Shown piece after piece: positions 10,525 through 20,805 of a DNA stretch of 64,000 nucleotides. How positions within the stretch are numbered: position 1 is the first letter of the stretch; each line of letters starts with the position of its first letter. The translations under genes were made by a program, and so were the position numbers. Under the pieces are notes generated by a model. It saw nothing but the letters and a program-made list of their open reading frames with translations, did not search any database and was not told the origin of the DNA. Origin of the DNA: Fonsecaea monophora (Eukaryota; Ascomycota; Eurotiomycetes; Chaetothyriales; Herpotrichiellaceae); NCBI RefSeq assembly GCF_001642475.1, contig NW_019174038.1:43405-107404 (forward strand), read 5' to 3'.

Positions 10525-10761
10525 GCGGAGTTTGGCGGCATACGAGATATCAAAGAGACGTTGGAGCACGCGAGCGTATTAGGAGACAGGATAGGTGTGC
10601 ACATGCGCACCTCAATCCCCTTTTTATAGATGGCCGTAAAAGAGAATCTAGAGTTTTGCTTCTAGTTCAAAGGATTCGCCGTCTGAGGCTCAATTTTGTT
10701 TTCCGATCATTATCGGGCATTGCCCCAGTTGAACGTTCGTAGGCTTGTAAAGATTTCTGGT

Positions 10762-11881
10762 CTACCCTTGCACTCTAAAAGTCCGACCACTCGCAGTCTT
10801 CCTTTCGCGTTCTTCCGTCTCCGGTCGGGCACGGTTGAGGACTAAAAAAGGCGGGTTGTCAGTTCCAATTGAAAGTCCTTCCTGCGGATATCGGGGTTTG
10901 GATTCCAGGGCTCACCTTGCAAGAAATCGGCCGTCCGGCGTCTCATTCTCGAATGGATGTACGCCTTGGAGGCTTTGATGTGGTAGTGGAAGTAGTCGCG
11001 GAAGGTCTGGATGTGGGAGATGACGTCGTCCCGTCGCTGACGGGTGAGGTGACGAGGGAATAACACTATCGTTGAATCAGTTTTGGGTCCTTGGGGGGTG
11101 AGGTCTATCTCGCAGAAGGCAGACGGGGGTTGGTTGGGTTAGGTGGCATACCAAATGTAATAAAGCCCATTTCACCCTTCTCGCCCGTCTTCCCGACACC
11201 CCTCAACCCTTGCAACTCCAACGGCGGATCGCTCCGGAATAGAACCTGGGGCGCATTCTGGATGGCTCTCCGTCTGGCGTCTACAAACTCCTGCAAAAAC
11301 ACCTTTGCAAAGATCCTGTCCACGGCGTCCGTGAACATGGTGGAAAAGATGACCGTGACTCGATCGTGGCTGGCTTTAATATAGATGGCCTCTTCCTCGC
11401 GGTAGTGAATCGCCATCACGTCGCCTCCTTCTTTGACGCCCTGCGGGGCCGACTCGGACGTATATTTGCTCGCCTCTTCGGCCAATTGCGCGAACTCGTC
11501 AAACGCCTTCTCGAAAGGCGCGGCCATGACGTTCCGCTTGAGCAGACTGATCCGCCTCACCAACACCTCCTTTTCCTCCGCCGTTGGCGGCAGATTCTCC
11601 AGGTCGACCAGAATGCTAAAGTCGTAGCCTGCTTCCGTGCTCGTGATGTAGTTCCCATATTCCCTCTGCAGGACCTGCTCGGCCCCGTACTGCAGCAGCT
11701 CGCGGTAGCATTTGATCGAGAGGGAAATGAGTATCTGGGTCTTGCTCGTGGGTGTGGAGATGTGGAATGCGACACCGTCAAAGTCCGAGACGACCTGGTC
11801 AATGGACGTGGGAGGGGCGCCGGAGAAGCGTTCGGTCAGCAGGGATTGGATGAGGACATTCTGGTAGTCGAGGAGGAGCAT
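10762..11881 (-). CDS. ARC35: Arp2/3 complex subunit 2 (p34-Arc, ARPC2)
   Basis: Three exons: 11881-11152, 11065-10916 and 10841-10762; introns are 86 and 74 nt. The product is 319 residues, the usual length. Exon 1 begins MLLLDYQNVLI and covers both halves of the ARPC2 core. Exon 2 adds VLFPRHLT and HIQTFRDYFHYHIKASKAYIH. Exon 3 is short and supplies the conserved tail LNRARPE...KTASGRTF, ending at the TAG at 10762. The first intron has a CTGAT branch site and ends GATAG. Family role: a structural core subunit with ARPC4 that binds the mother actin filament in branched actin nucleation at cortical patches and endocytic sites. The third exon is easily missed because it codes for only 26 residues. 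Confidence 0.93.
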
Positions 11882-12492
11882 TGCAGGAGTCGGCGTGGGC
11901 TGCTGGCCAGCAGCAATCAGAAAGGGGAGAGGTGTGTAAGAGTATCGTGCTCAGATTTGTGTCGTCGAACGCTATCGAGGTGGTGGTAGGTAGTGCGGTC
12001 GTGCCTGTTTTGAAAGGTGCAATGAGTGGAAAGCAGCGAGTGCGGGGATTACGCCCATGTCAGCGGCGGAATTCCTTGGCAGCATCAAGGCGGCGAGGGC
12101 GGTTCGAATAGTATTACGAGGCCATGAGGCACTCCAACACCCGACCGCGATTCCCGTCGCTGCGGTACTTTCACGCCGTGTCCCTTCATCCTCTCACAGC
12201 CCTCAATTATCTGTTTCTTCAATAGCTGCAGCGAACACAACCATGACCCTTTTTCTGAATGCTACGTATATTGAACAGAAAAATTTGGGGCACGACGATT
12301 GAAAAGCGAAGCCAGGATAGAATCGTCTTATTTCATATCATTATCTAGACTTACACGAGGTCCAAATCGATTCTCTTCCAACGCCCCTTTATGTTTCGCG
12401 CGTCTGCTATGCTTGGGTTGTATCGTTGTGATACCCGGCAACGGCAAAGAAAAAAATAACAAAACCAAATAACGCCACGAAATTTCAAAAAA
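11882..12492. other. Intergenic, no gene seen
   Basis: This stretch holds the promoter of the Arp2/3 subunit gene and the 3' region of the flavohemoglobin gene, both on the minus strand. An A-rich run (about 12448-12475) lies just past the flavohemoglobin stop. No coding or repeat signal was recognised. Confidence 0.6.
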
Positions 12493-13803
12493 CTAGATCA
12501 CGCCCGACCCAAACACTTCAGTATGGATCCGCTCTGGGGGGACACCGAGGTCCTCGAGAGCCTTTTGATGCAAACGCATAAACGGGATCGGTCCGCAAAT
12601 ATAGTAGCTCGCGCTGGGTAGGAGGACTTTATCCTTGATGTCTTCGAGCACGATGCGGCCAACAAAGTCGTAGTCGACGCCTTGACGGTCGCCGGCCTCG
12701 GTTTCCTCGTAGTAGATGGCCTTGGACACCTGGGGATTGTTCTTAATGATGCGCGCCAGATAGTCCTTCATGGCGTGGACCTTGCCGTTTCGGACCGCGT
12801 GGACAAAGACCACTGGCCGCCTCGGGGCGCGCTCGACCAGAGTTCCCAGCATCGACAACATAGGAGTAATGCCCACGCCGCCGCTGATCAGCACGACAGG
12901 CTCTTCCGAGTCGGCGACGTCCAGAGTGAAATCGCCAAAGGGGTTGCTGACATCCAGCTCAGCACCCTCCGGAAGGCTCTCGTGCAGGATATTGGACACT
13001 CTTCCAGGTGGTGCAGGGCTTATACCCGCATCTCTCTTGACCGAGATACGGAAGTGTTTTCCATCATCGGTGTCGGAGAGACTGTATTGACGAGGCTGAT
13101 AGACGCCTAGCTCTGGCAGGAAGACCCTCACTGAGATGTACTGGCCAGGCTTAAAGTTGGGTAGACGGCCTCTGTCCAAGGGTTCTAGGTAAAATGAGAT
13201 AATCTCGTCGCTCTCGGTGACTTTGCGTGCAACTTTGAATTTCCGCCATCCTACCCAACCGCCAGGGCTGTGATCGGCCGATTCGTATAGGCTGCGTTCG
13301 ACGTCGATGAAAATATCAGCGAGTTGTTGATAGGCCGCGGCCCAGGCGTCCAAGATGGGCTGGGTGATAGCGTCGCCCAACACCTCTTTAATTGCGGCAA
13401 GCAGGTTTTCCCCGACAATGGCGTACTGGTCGGGCGTAACCCCGAGACTGACATGTTTGTGGGCAATCCGGGAGACTGCACTGGTCAAGGCTCCCAAGTT
13501 GTCGATGTTGGCGGCATATGCCCACACCGCATGTGCAAGGGCGGCAGGCTGTGTTCCCGTACTCTGATGTGCAGAGTTGAATATGTTGCGTAGTTCAGGG
13601 TGGTTATTCAGCATGCGTTTGTAGAAGTGGGAAGTAATAGCAACGCCGTGTTCAGCCAGAACGGGCGCAGTAGACTTGACGATCTTTTGGTGCTCGGCGC
13701 TCAACTCGTGCCTTTGACTTGGAGGCGACGAGGACGGCTCGGCCGAAATGCCATCTGGCTCATTACCCTGTAGCGACGTAGAGAGTTCGGTGGAGGTCAG
13801 CAT
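12493..13803 (-). CDS. YHB1: Flavohemoglobin (nitric oxide dioxygenase)
   Basis: An intronless 436-residue frame from the ATG at 13803. An unconserved Ser/Pro-rich stretch of about 30 residues comes first. A globin domain follows (about 33-175), with proximal-His block RIAHKHVSLGV and the helix start HGVAITSHFYKRM. A ferredoxin-reductase module comes next: FKPGQYISVRV and RQYSLSD for FAD, GGVGITPMLS for NAD(P)H, and a C-terminal EVFGSG tail. Reaction: NO plus O2 plus NAD(P)H to nitrate, protecting against nitrosative stress. Ascomycetes often have a cytosolic and a mitochondrial copy; the N-terminus here does not clearly show a presequence, so cytosolic is more likely. The 1.2 kb upstream has no gene and must hold its promoter. 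Confidence 0.93.
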   Translation of the reverse strand: MLTSTELSTSLQGNEPDGISAEPSSSPPSQRHELSAEHQKIVKSTAPVLAEHGVAITSHFYKRMLNNHPELRNIFNSAHQSTGTQPAALAHAVWAYAANIDNLGALTSAVSRIAHKHVSLGVTPDQYAIVGENLLAAIKEVLGDAITQPILDAWAAAYQQLADIFIDVERSLYESADHSPGGWVGWRKFKVARKVTESDEIISFYLEPLDRGRLPNFKPGQYISVRVFLPELGVYQPRQYSLSDTDDGKHFRISVKRDAGISPAPPGRVSNILHESLPEGAELDVSNPFGDFTLDVADSEEPVVLISGGVGITPMLSMLGTLVERAPRRPVVFVHAVRNGKVHAMKDYLARIIKNNPQVSKAIYYEETEAGDRQGVDYDFVGRIVLEDIKDKVLLPSASYYICGPIPFMRLHQKALEDLGVPPERIHTEVFGSGVI

Positions 13804-14991
13804 CTTGGGCTTTGCTGTGTTTTGGGGATTCAGGCTTATTGCTTGTTTATGAGTGTGACGGGAGTGGTTGAGTTAACTATCAAGCAGTCAGAACCAACAC
13901 GAGTCTTAATATATGTCATTCATGAGGCTGCTTCAAGGAACGGAGATCAAACGAGTACGTAAACACAAACAGGCGACCTGTCAGGCCACGTCCCACATTG
14001 AAAAATGTGCGGCAAAATGAGGTTGAAAGTCAGATTTACAGAACTCCGCGGGCATGGCAATGAAGGGACATTTGGGCAGTAAAGCCTGTCGAGGGCGGTC
14101 TCTCATTGAGTCCTTCTCGGCCGTGCATCAAACAAGTTCTCAATAATTCATGGCCATTCGTTATCACCTAGCAATGAGATGACCGAAAAGCCGATAGAGT
14201 TATCAGGTCCTGAATTGTGATGGAAATGCATGTGAAGGTGTGGACGAAAAGTGAGGAATTCAACGTGGCCGCGGAGAAGCCACTTCACGAGGCTTATATA
14301 TCGCCATTTCCAAGACTAATATTATTTCATCCCTCATGCCACTGGGCATTAGCTGAGCCCCATTTAATGGCCTGACCCCATAGACCCATTATTTAACGAG
14401 GCTTTAATTCCTACAGTGTTTGTAGCAGATTAACTTTTATATTTGCCGTATTCCTGACCTCCCACCCGGCCTGACCCGAATGCCTCCGCCAATAACAAAG
14501 TAACTATTGGTGATATTGCGTTCTTGGGCATCGTATTCAATTTGAAATCCATCATAGCTTCAGGGGCATTGAGGTAAACTTAGTAGCAAGCCTCGGCATA
14601 TTTAAGTTGGATCTTTTGACGTCCACTGGCTGTGTTGACGCCTTTCAGCGCTCCATGCAGTCTTGCCGAAGAAGATGGAGAGCATATTGAACAAGGAAAC
14701 TCTCCTCGCAAATCATGCATTCGGTGCTCTAAAGATGGTTTCTCGCGATGGACAGTTCCATCTAAATGCGTGAGGCGGGCAGGGTCAAGATATGTCCAGA
14801 CGACTAACAATGTATGACGCGAAAGAGACCTGGTGTCTAATCTTTGTCTCAAACAGCAGAAAGCAACTTATCATTCATTAGATTCCCCACTGCAAGCCAA
14901 TAACATCATCAACTGCCTCAGTGCTCATGGCTAGGACCTGTATTTCATCAACCCATTCGCACAATCAACAAAATTGATGGTCAGACCAAAC
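13804..14991. other. Flavohemoglobin promoter and primase 3' flank
   Basis: About 1.2 kb without a supported gene. A short plus-strand frame at 14632-14817 contains two Cys-x2-Cys-like residues (SCIRCSKDG) but lacks the rest of a zinc cluster, so it is not called. The stretch at 14330-14470 is AT-rich. I see no repeats of note. Confidence 0.55.
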
Positions 14992-16553
14992 TCAATCCTC
15001 CATCTTGACATCCTGCTTCGCTGAATTTCCCAGGTTCTTCAACAGATAACTCCTCTTAAAGTAGGTGTTCGGGTGCACAATCGTCTCCAGCTCGGCCGGG
15101 CCCCATATACCTTCATCTTTGACCTTCTTGATCTCTTGCTTGTGTGCCCACTCGAACACACGGTTACAGGCGATATGAAACCTCTTCTTCTCCACGTCGT
15201 CCTTGACACCTCTCAAAACCTCTCGATCGTGGACTCCCGTGGCTTGTAGCATGGCGGTAAGATTGTCCACGCTGAAATGTCTATACGGGCAGCCATGGGC
15301 CTCTCCCGTGCCGGGCGGATGTTCTGTGAGTATCTTCTGGCACGAGTACGGTGAATATCCTCGTCCACGACGATTCGCGTCGCCACCGACATCGCCGTAA
15401 GCGTGGCGGACATTGTAGCGGTATTCCTTGTTGAATTGGTCGTCAGTAATGAGTTTGAACGATTGCCTCCAGAAGATAAGGCAGTCTTCCAAGCTGAGCC
15501 CAATGCCCTTGAGGAACAGTGTGTACTGCAGACGTCCGTAGTGCTTAAGATGGTTATTTTTTCGGAGTGTGTTATGCAGGTGTTTCATGCAAAGTGGGAA
15601 ATGCTGTGAGAGGTTGTCAATATTGGCTGCAGTGATGGCGGCACCGGCGAGCGAAGAGTCCGAGTCAGAGAAACCAGCATCGGGAGTGGCAAAGTTTTTG
15701 GAAAGGTGGTCGAGGATGGGAGAGAGGCGATCATCTTCGTCCAATCTGGGTAGATTGCGGGCCGTGAGCTCGAGACCTTTGTCTAGCCGGCTTGTGAATT
15801 CGGTGAGCACCATGCTGGTCTGTTCGCGCATCGGAACATATGCTTTGCCTTTCCGAACTAGGACTGTGCGATGCTCGACCAGTTCTGGCACCCTAGTCCA
15901 ATCCACTTTGAACCAGTTCTCTCCTTCGAGGCGTCGGAGGCCCGGCGTAGCGGACAGAAGTTGCTCACCCAAGGCTCTCTTTTCTTCCTCTTGGACCACT
16001 TCCCAGTCCATGTTTAAGCTCTCGACAAATGCTTGACGTTCCCGTGTGTCGTCAGACTGAAAGCGGAGTCGGAACAGCATGGTCTCGACTCTGGCGAAGC
16101 GTCTGCGGAGGTCTTCTGTTCTGGAAAAGGCAAGTCGGAGAATATAATGGGAGTAATGGTCCTTGCGTCTTTGATTCTTCAATTTTTGGTCGACAATGCC
16201 GCCGGCAGCTGCTGAGTTGGAGGAGAGCGGGAGGTATTTTTTGAGCAAAGGTTCAAGGTGCGCTGACGTCTCTTCCGGCGATTTATTTCTGAACGAGCAA
16301 GCCTCGATCTCCGCCAGTACTGGTGCCCGGTCAGTGACAATATATTCTATTAATTTGCTGTCAACATACTCCTCAGCCTGTCGATAGCCCATATCTCGAA
16401 TTCCTCCAGGCTGATTTCCTGCGTGGGAGGAACATCGTAGAAAGACAGTCGGTAGGGATAGTCGTTCTCTCTATAGGATGCCGTAGCAAACTGAGTCTTC
16501 TTGTGGTCGATGCGTTTCCGCTTTGGATCGAATCGTGGCTCTGACCGCATCAT
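14992..16553 (-). CDS. PRI2: DNA primase large subunit (PriL)
   Basis: Two exons: 16553-16370 and 16319-14992, joined across a 50-nt intron (16369-16320) with CTGAC branch site and CACCAG end; the product is 503 residues. Exon 1 supplies SYRENDYPYRLSFYD and the splice yields IDRLRILAEIEACSFRN, the family signature. The four iron-sulfur cysteines are present: Cys305 (FPLCMKH), Cys388 (YSCQKIL), Cys405 (HGCPYRH) and Cys446 (HIACNRVFEW). Role: with Pri1 and DNA polymerase alpha it makes and hands over RNA-DNA primers at replication origins and on the lagging strand. Two MluI cell-cycle boxes sit 82-116 bp upstream of the ATG, fitting G1/S control. The C-terminus ends in a short acidic KMED tail. 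Confidence 0.95.
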
Positions 16554-16634
16554 TTCGTCTGTTTGCTAGGTGGTCGAGATGTGGCAAAGGTGATGTTGGA
16601 GGATGTGAAGATGCAATGAGCGCGGGGGAAGAAG

Positions 16635-16669
16635 ACGCGTTGAGACTCGCGGATTTCGACTTGACGCGT
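16635..16669. promoter_or_regulatory. Two MluI cell-cycle boxes (ACGCGT) upstream of PRI2
   Basis: Perfect ACGCGT hexamers occur at 16635-16640 and 16664-16669, 29 bp apart. In yeasts this is the MCB site bound by MBF (Mbp1-Swi6), which drives DNA-replication genes at G1/S. Their position just upstream of a primase subunit is what that model predicts. Binding in this organism is inferred. Confidence 0.6.
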
Positions 16670-16799
16670 CGCGAGGCTGCACATGGCATTAGACCTTATG
16701 GGGCGCCCCGGGATCGGAAAATCTTTCATGCCCACGTCAGTACAAGCAACCTGCGGTGCCTGGCCTGAGCTGTTACTCCCCATCCTGGGTATTTTCGAG

Positions 16800-16826
16800 T
16801 ACTCGGCAGTAGCTAACTACCGAGTA
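16800..16826. repeat. Imperfect palindrome with TACTCGG arms
   Basis: TACTCGG at 16800-16806 pairs with CCGAGTA at 16820-16826, and AGT/ACT pairs inside it around a small AGCT-type centre. The same arm word recurs in the gene desert and in the perfect palindrome at 53708. It may be a regulatory site or a dispersed short element. Confidence 0.5.
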
Positions 16827-17398
16827 GACCCAAGAGCCTTGACCCATCTCGACGAAGCCTTATCATCAACATTCTGAACTGTATCAAGAAGAGTCCCTCG
16901 TGTCCGCCGCTACCATTGGTACATAAGTCCTTTGCACCAAGTGCGGATTTACATACCCGGTGACTTGAATGATCGGCTCTGCGGCAACACAATATTGGGT
17001 GAGCAGAAACTTCTTATCGGTGCATTACGGCCCGAGTCTTCAAATTTATTGGGCGTTTCCCCCACGATGCCAACTTCTTCAGCTTACTCAACCAAATTTC
17101 GGCCTCCATCGTTGGGTGCGTAGGTGCCTCACTTACCTACCTAGGTAGTTCAGGTTCTCCTCTTTCTGAAAGCTGCGCTGCGGCACTCTTTTTTGTTGTT
17201 CTCCTCTCTCTGGAGGCACATTATCCTGGTGTGCCAACGACATCTGCTTTGGTCTTCTCTCTTTTCCGTTTACTGCGATAGCAACTCTTACCTCCCCCTC
17301 TAGGCGACATGACGGACACTTGATACGGGCGGCACTGCCCTATCAGGTGCGCCCAGATTCACGCGTCCGTCGTCCGTTCCCTTCCCGTTCATATTACA

Positions 17399-18231
17399 AT
17401 GACTTTCGCAACCGCCCCTCGGAAGCTGAAACGAGCTGCGAGGATCATTTTAGTTGGCGCTCCAGGAGTTGGAAAAGGCACACAATCTGAAAGACTCATG
17501 AAACGCTTCCCACAACTATGCTCGATTGCGACTGGAGATCTGCTACGCGAAAATGTCAAACGGCAGAGTGCGCTGGGTAGCTATATACCTGGCCTTTGTT
17601 CTAATCTACGGCTGCTAATTAGACCGATGTAGGCCAGCAAGCCGAAGCCTATATGAAAGCTGGTGGCCTTGTGCCTGACCCCTTGATCCTCAATCTCATC
17701 CTCAACGAACTCACCTCGAGAAAGTGGCTTGACACATCCGACTCTAATGAGAATATAATCGCAGCTCTCGGCAGGGGAAATGGCTCTGCCTCTGCGGTTG
17801 TCCGCGCATCCAATTCGCCCGACACCTCGTTCATCCTTGATGGCTTTCCCCGTACTGCTACTCAAGCCAGAGCTCTGTCCCACCTGTTACCCATCAACCT
17901 GGTGTTCCAACTCGTCACACCCGTCGAAATAATCTTGTCTCGAATGGCAAACCGATGGACGCACGCGGCATCTGGAAGAGTGTACAATGTGGGGTTCAAC
18001 GATCCTCAAGTTCCTGGCAAGGACGATGTCACAGGGGAGCCTTTGATGCAAAGAGATGATGACAGCGAGGCCACATGGAGGAAACGACTCGCCAAATTTG
18101 AAGAAACGAGTCAGACTTTGTTAAATTTCTACCGAGAGACGGACTCGAGCCTGGTTGTACAAGTACAGGGAAATAGCAGCGACGAAATCACGCCTCAGAT
18201 CTTTGCAGAGGTCGAGGGAAGATTTGGATAA
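17399..18231 (+). CDS. ADK2: Adenylate kinase, mitochondrial GTP:AMP phosphotransferase type
   Basis: Two exons: 17399-17576 and 17633-18231; the 56-nt intron has a TGCTAAT branch site and ends GATGTAG. The product is 258 residues. The P-loop GAPGVGKGT is at about residues 20-28, the nucleotide-binding TGDLLR near 48, FILDGFPRT near 142, and a long LID segment (RWTHAASGRVYN, then DDVTGEPLMQRDDD) follows. These match the eukaryotic AK3/Adk2 group, which phosphorylates AMP using GTP in the mitochondrial matrix. The basic N-terminal 15 residues (RKLKRAAR) could be part of a targeting signal. An insertion with LGRGNGSASAVV before the DGFPRT motif is longer than I expect. The choice between Adk1 and Adk2 type rests on the LID and N-terminus. 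Confidence 0.88.
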
Positions 18232-20805
18232 GACAATAGAATATAATTTCGACTCTTGCAAGAGAAAACTTCTGTAACCTCGACTGTGATTTTCCAAAGC
18301 CCATGGAGCTCAAAATGAACCCTAAGCCCCGGACGCCCAGCCAGAGGTCATGCATGTGTCAATCTGCGCTCGACGCGAAAACAACCTCAGCACGGAAGAA
18401 TGCTCGAGACTGGCGATGTAAGTAATGCATTTTGTTGTCGGCGGTGGATATTGGAAAAAGAGAAAGATGTCAAGGCAGAAAACAAGGAGGTATTAGTGAT
18501 AGTGCGAGGCTCAAACAGGAGTGCTTGGCGTGTTTGCTCCAGTGTCATTACGCTCTTATCCTGATACAAGCAACGCAGTATTGCCTTGTGCCTCTACGTG
18601 ATATTGCTAGCTGTTAGCATACAATAATGTACCCAATTGTAACGAACTCCTCGCTTGTGGGTTATCAAACGAGAGCCACATACTCTGTATTTCGAAGGCA
18701 GCAAGTTTCCAAGTTTCAGGAGTTCCTGGAAGTGGCTGGGTCTGATACTTTTCTTTATCTGTTAAAGTTCGAGCTTTTTACATGTGCGCAGGCTCCTTCA
18801 GTACCCAGCCATCCCGCCTCCGAGACTCGTTATCATAGAACTCGGAGACTTGGATTGCCGCTCGATTTCTTTTCTCCGCACCAGGCTGCTCTCATCTGAG
18901 ACCGTGGTGACACCAAGTCACTAACACAACCGGGCTTGCCGACAAGATGCAGCATCCAGCCGGAACCTGGTTGCAGTTTACCGCAGGGTGCTACAAGCCC
19001 CTTGCACAGAATCTGTCGAATTCCACCTTGCGCCATTACCCCGGTTCCATTTGGAAGGTGCATGGGCCGACAGTAGAGGGACACGATGGACTTGACACGG
19101 GCTGCCAGTTTCGTGACTTGGGGAGGACAGGAAGCGGTAGAGAAGACAAGACATTCGTGTCACATCCAACGAAATGTGGCTTCTCCTCCCGTACCTTTTT
19201 TTTTCTTCGGCTAAGACGTCCTAGGGAAGGAAGGATGGCGGTCCACGTTTTGCCCCTTAGCTTTCCCCAGAAGGCGGTCCATCCCCCCGCCCGAGTATCG
19301 TGGCTCAAGACAGAGACACTTTGGTCTAATTTTGTAGCAAGCAACAACACCTTCGAGTATGTAGCCAGAGTGCTTTTCTCACCCCCCTTGTCGCCTGTGG
19401 GCGGTGAACGCTGGCTGCCTGCCTTTAGTCTTGATTCCTCCTTCGTTGATAGCTTCTTTTCTTCTGCATTGTCACGCCGCGAGGCAAGAATGTGCTGGTG
19501 ATCAAGTGAGCAAATAGCATAGCTGACTGGAGTCTGGCGTTTTGGGATGGGAAGCTCCGGCTCCATTTAGGCACATCACGATGCACGATCGTCCCTCTGA
19601 TGCTCATATTAGCATCCCTTGGCCTCCACTGACTCCTCCACTTGGCTCATTCGGCGCCCGCTTCATCGTCATCACTAAGCCCGAAAGGCCTGGAGGTGGC
19701 ACAAAGGGCGCCTGAGGGAATGCAGCTGGGCGCGAGCCAGGCTGCGGTAGCCCAGCCGTAGTCCGGTAAAAGAGCCAATGAAGCTGATACTTAACTCTGT
19801 GACACATCCAGCTGTGGGCAACTGACACACCAGACTCGCTCCGCCCCCCAAGGCTGCTGAAGTCCTTCAGGTCTTGAGGCCAGTCACAAGCCGCCAGGGG
19901 GCATCCCGCCGACCAGGGAGGGGCATCGCGGGCTCCATTCTCGCAAGCCACGCCCACCCTTTGCGACGGTTGGCGTCTAACGAGGGCAAAAGGAAAGAAT
20001 CGTGGTTGACAGGCCGTAAGAATGGGTAGAGGTGGCCGGCATGAGGCGTGAACGAAAAATTCCTGCAGGGCGGGAAGAGAAGTTGTCGGATCTTTCAGAA
20101 GTTGATGTCGATTCCAGGTGTATCAAAAAGGCATCACTTTCATTGCTTCAATCAACATTCTTGCGAAAGTACCTCTGCGGATATCAAGCGGACCGTTTAG
20201 CATCCCTTAGTTCACCCTCTCCCTCCATTACGCTTCCCTCTCCGCCGGGCTCCATACCTGCTCTCTAACTCCAAAAAAACAACATCACAATCCTGGCCGA
20301 TCCGCTGCCCGCCCTGATTCTCGTGTTCGCAGCCCAGAGATCAAAGATCGACCGACGAGCTGCTCCTCCCTCGACGTGTCCCTTTCCTGCCTATATCGTC
20401 CACTCACCTTGCATCTTACTATCTGCGGATCCAATAGACATCTGATACCTGGTGTCAACGAGCACGGGCCCGAAGCTGGTCCCGTTCAAATTCCTCCCTT
20501 ACATACTTGACCTTCCAATCCCCGAGTTGTGGATGTTGTCTGCAACACCTTTTCATCCATGAACGGGCAGAGATTGGCGCGCAGGAGTAAAACTGGAGGA
20601 ACACAATGAGCATCGGGGATGGGAACAAGAGCAGGCCCAGTTGCCTTCTTTCATCTTCAAGTGACTTGAAGTTGTCAAGACGACCACCTACTGCATTTGA
20701 GGCAGGCTGACTTGAGCTGTCGCTGCCGCATTTCTACAGACGCCAGAAAAGCAATTCCACACTATTCCTCATCGAAGCTCAAAGGTCACGAACACCCTGG
20801 ATACG
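18232..20805. other. Long upstream region of the OGT-like gene
   Basis: A 2.6 kb interval with no supported protein gene. It starts with the adenylate kinase 3' flank and ends with the leader of the OGT-like gene. Upstream ATGs occur in the last 300 bases (for example near 20559 and 20606), so the leader may carry uORFs if transcription starts that far up. CT-rich tracts at about 20205-20275 suit a fungal transcription start. Scattered open frames have no recognisable motifs. Confidence 0.5.

Larger units (their letters stand above)
16554..17398. promoter_or_regulatory. Divergent promoter region of primase and adenylate kinase genes
   Basis: An 845-bp region between two divergent starts. It contains two ACGCGT boxes near the primase, a TACTCGG...CCGAGTA imperfect palindrome at 16800-16826, and a CTACCTAGGTAG palindrome near 17139. 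The last 200 bases before the adenylate kinase ATG include CT-rich tracts typical of fungal core promoters. No protein gene is supported here. Confidence 0.6.

Noticed and set aside
14632..14817. Possible zinc-cluster fragment (SCIRCSKDG)
   Set aside because: Only the first Cys pair is in place; the following spacing does not fit Zn2Cys6.
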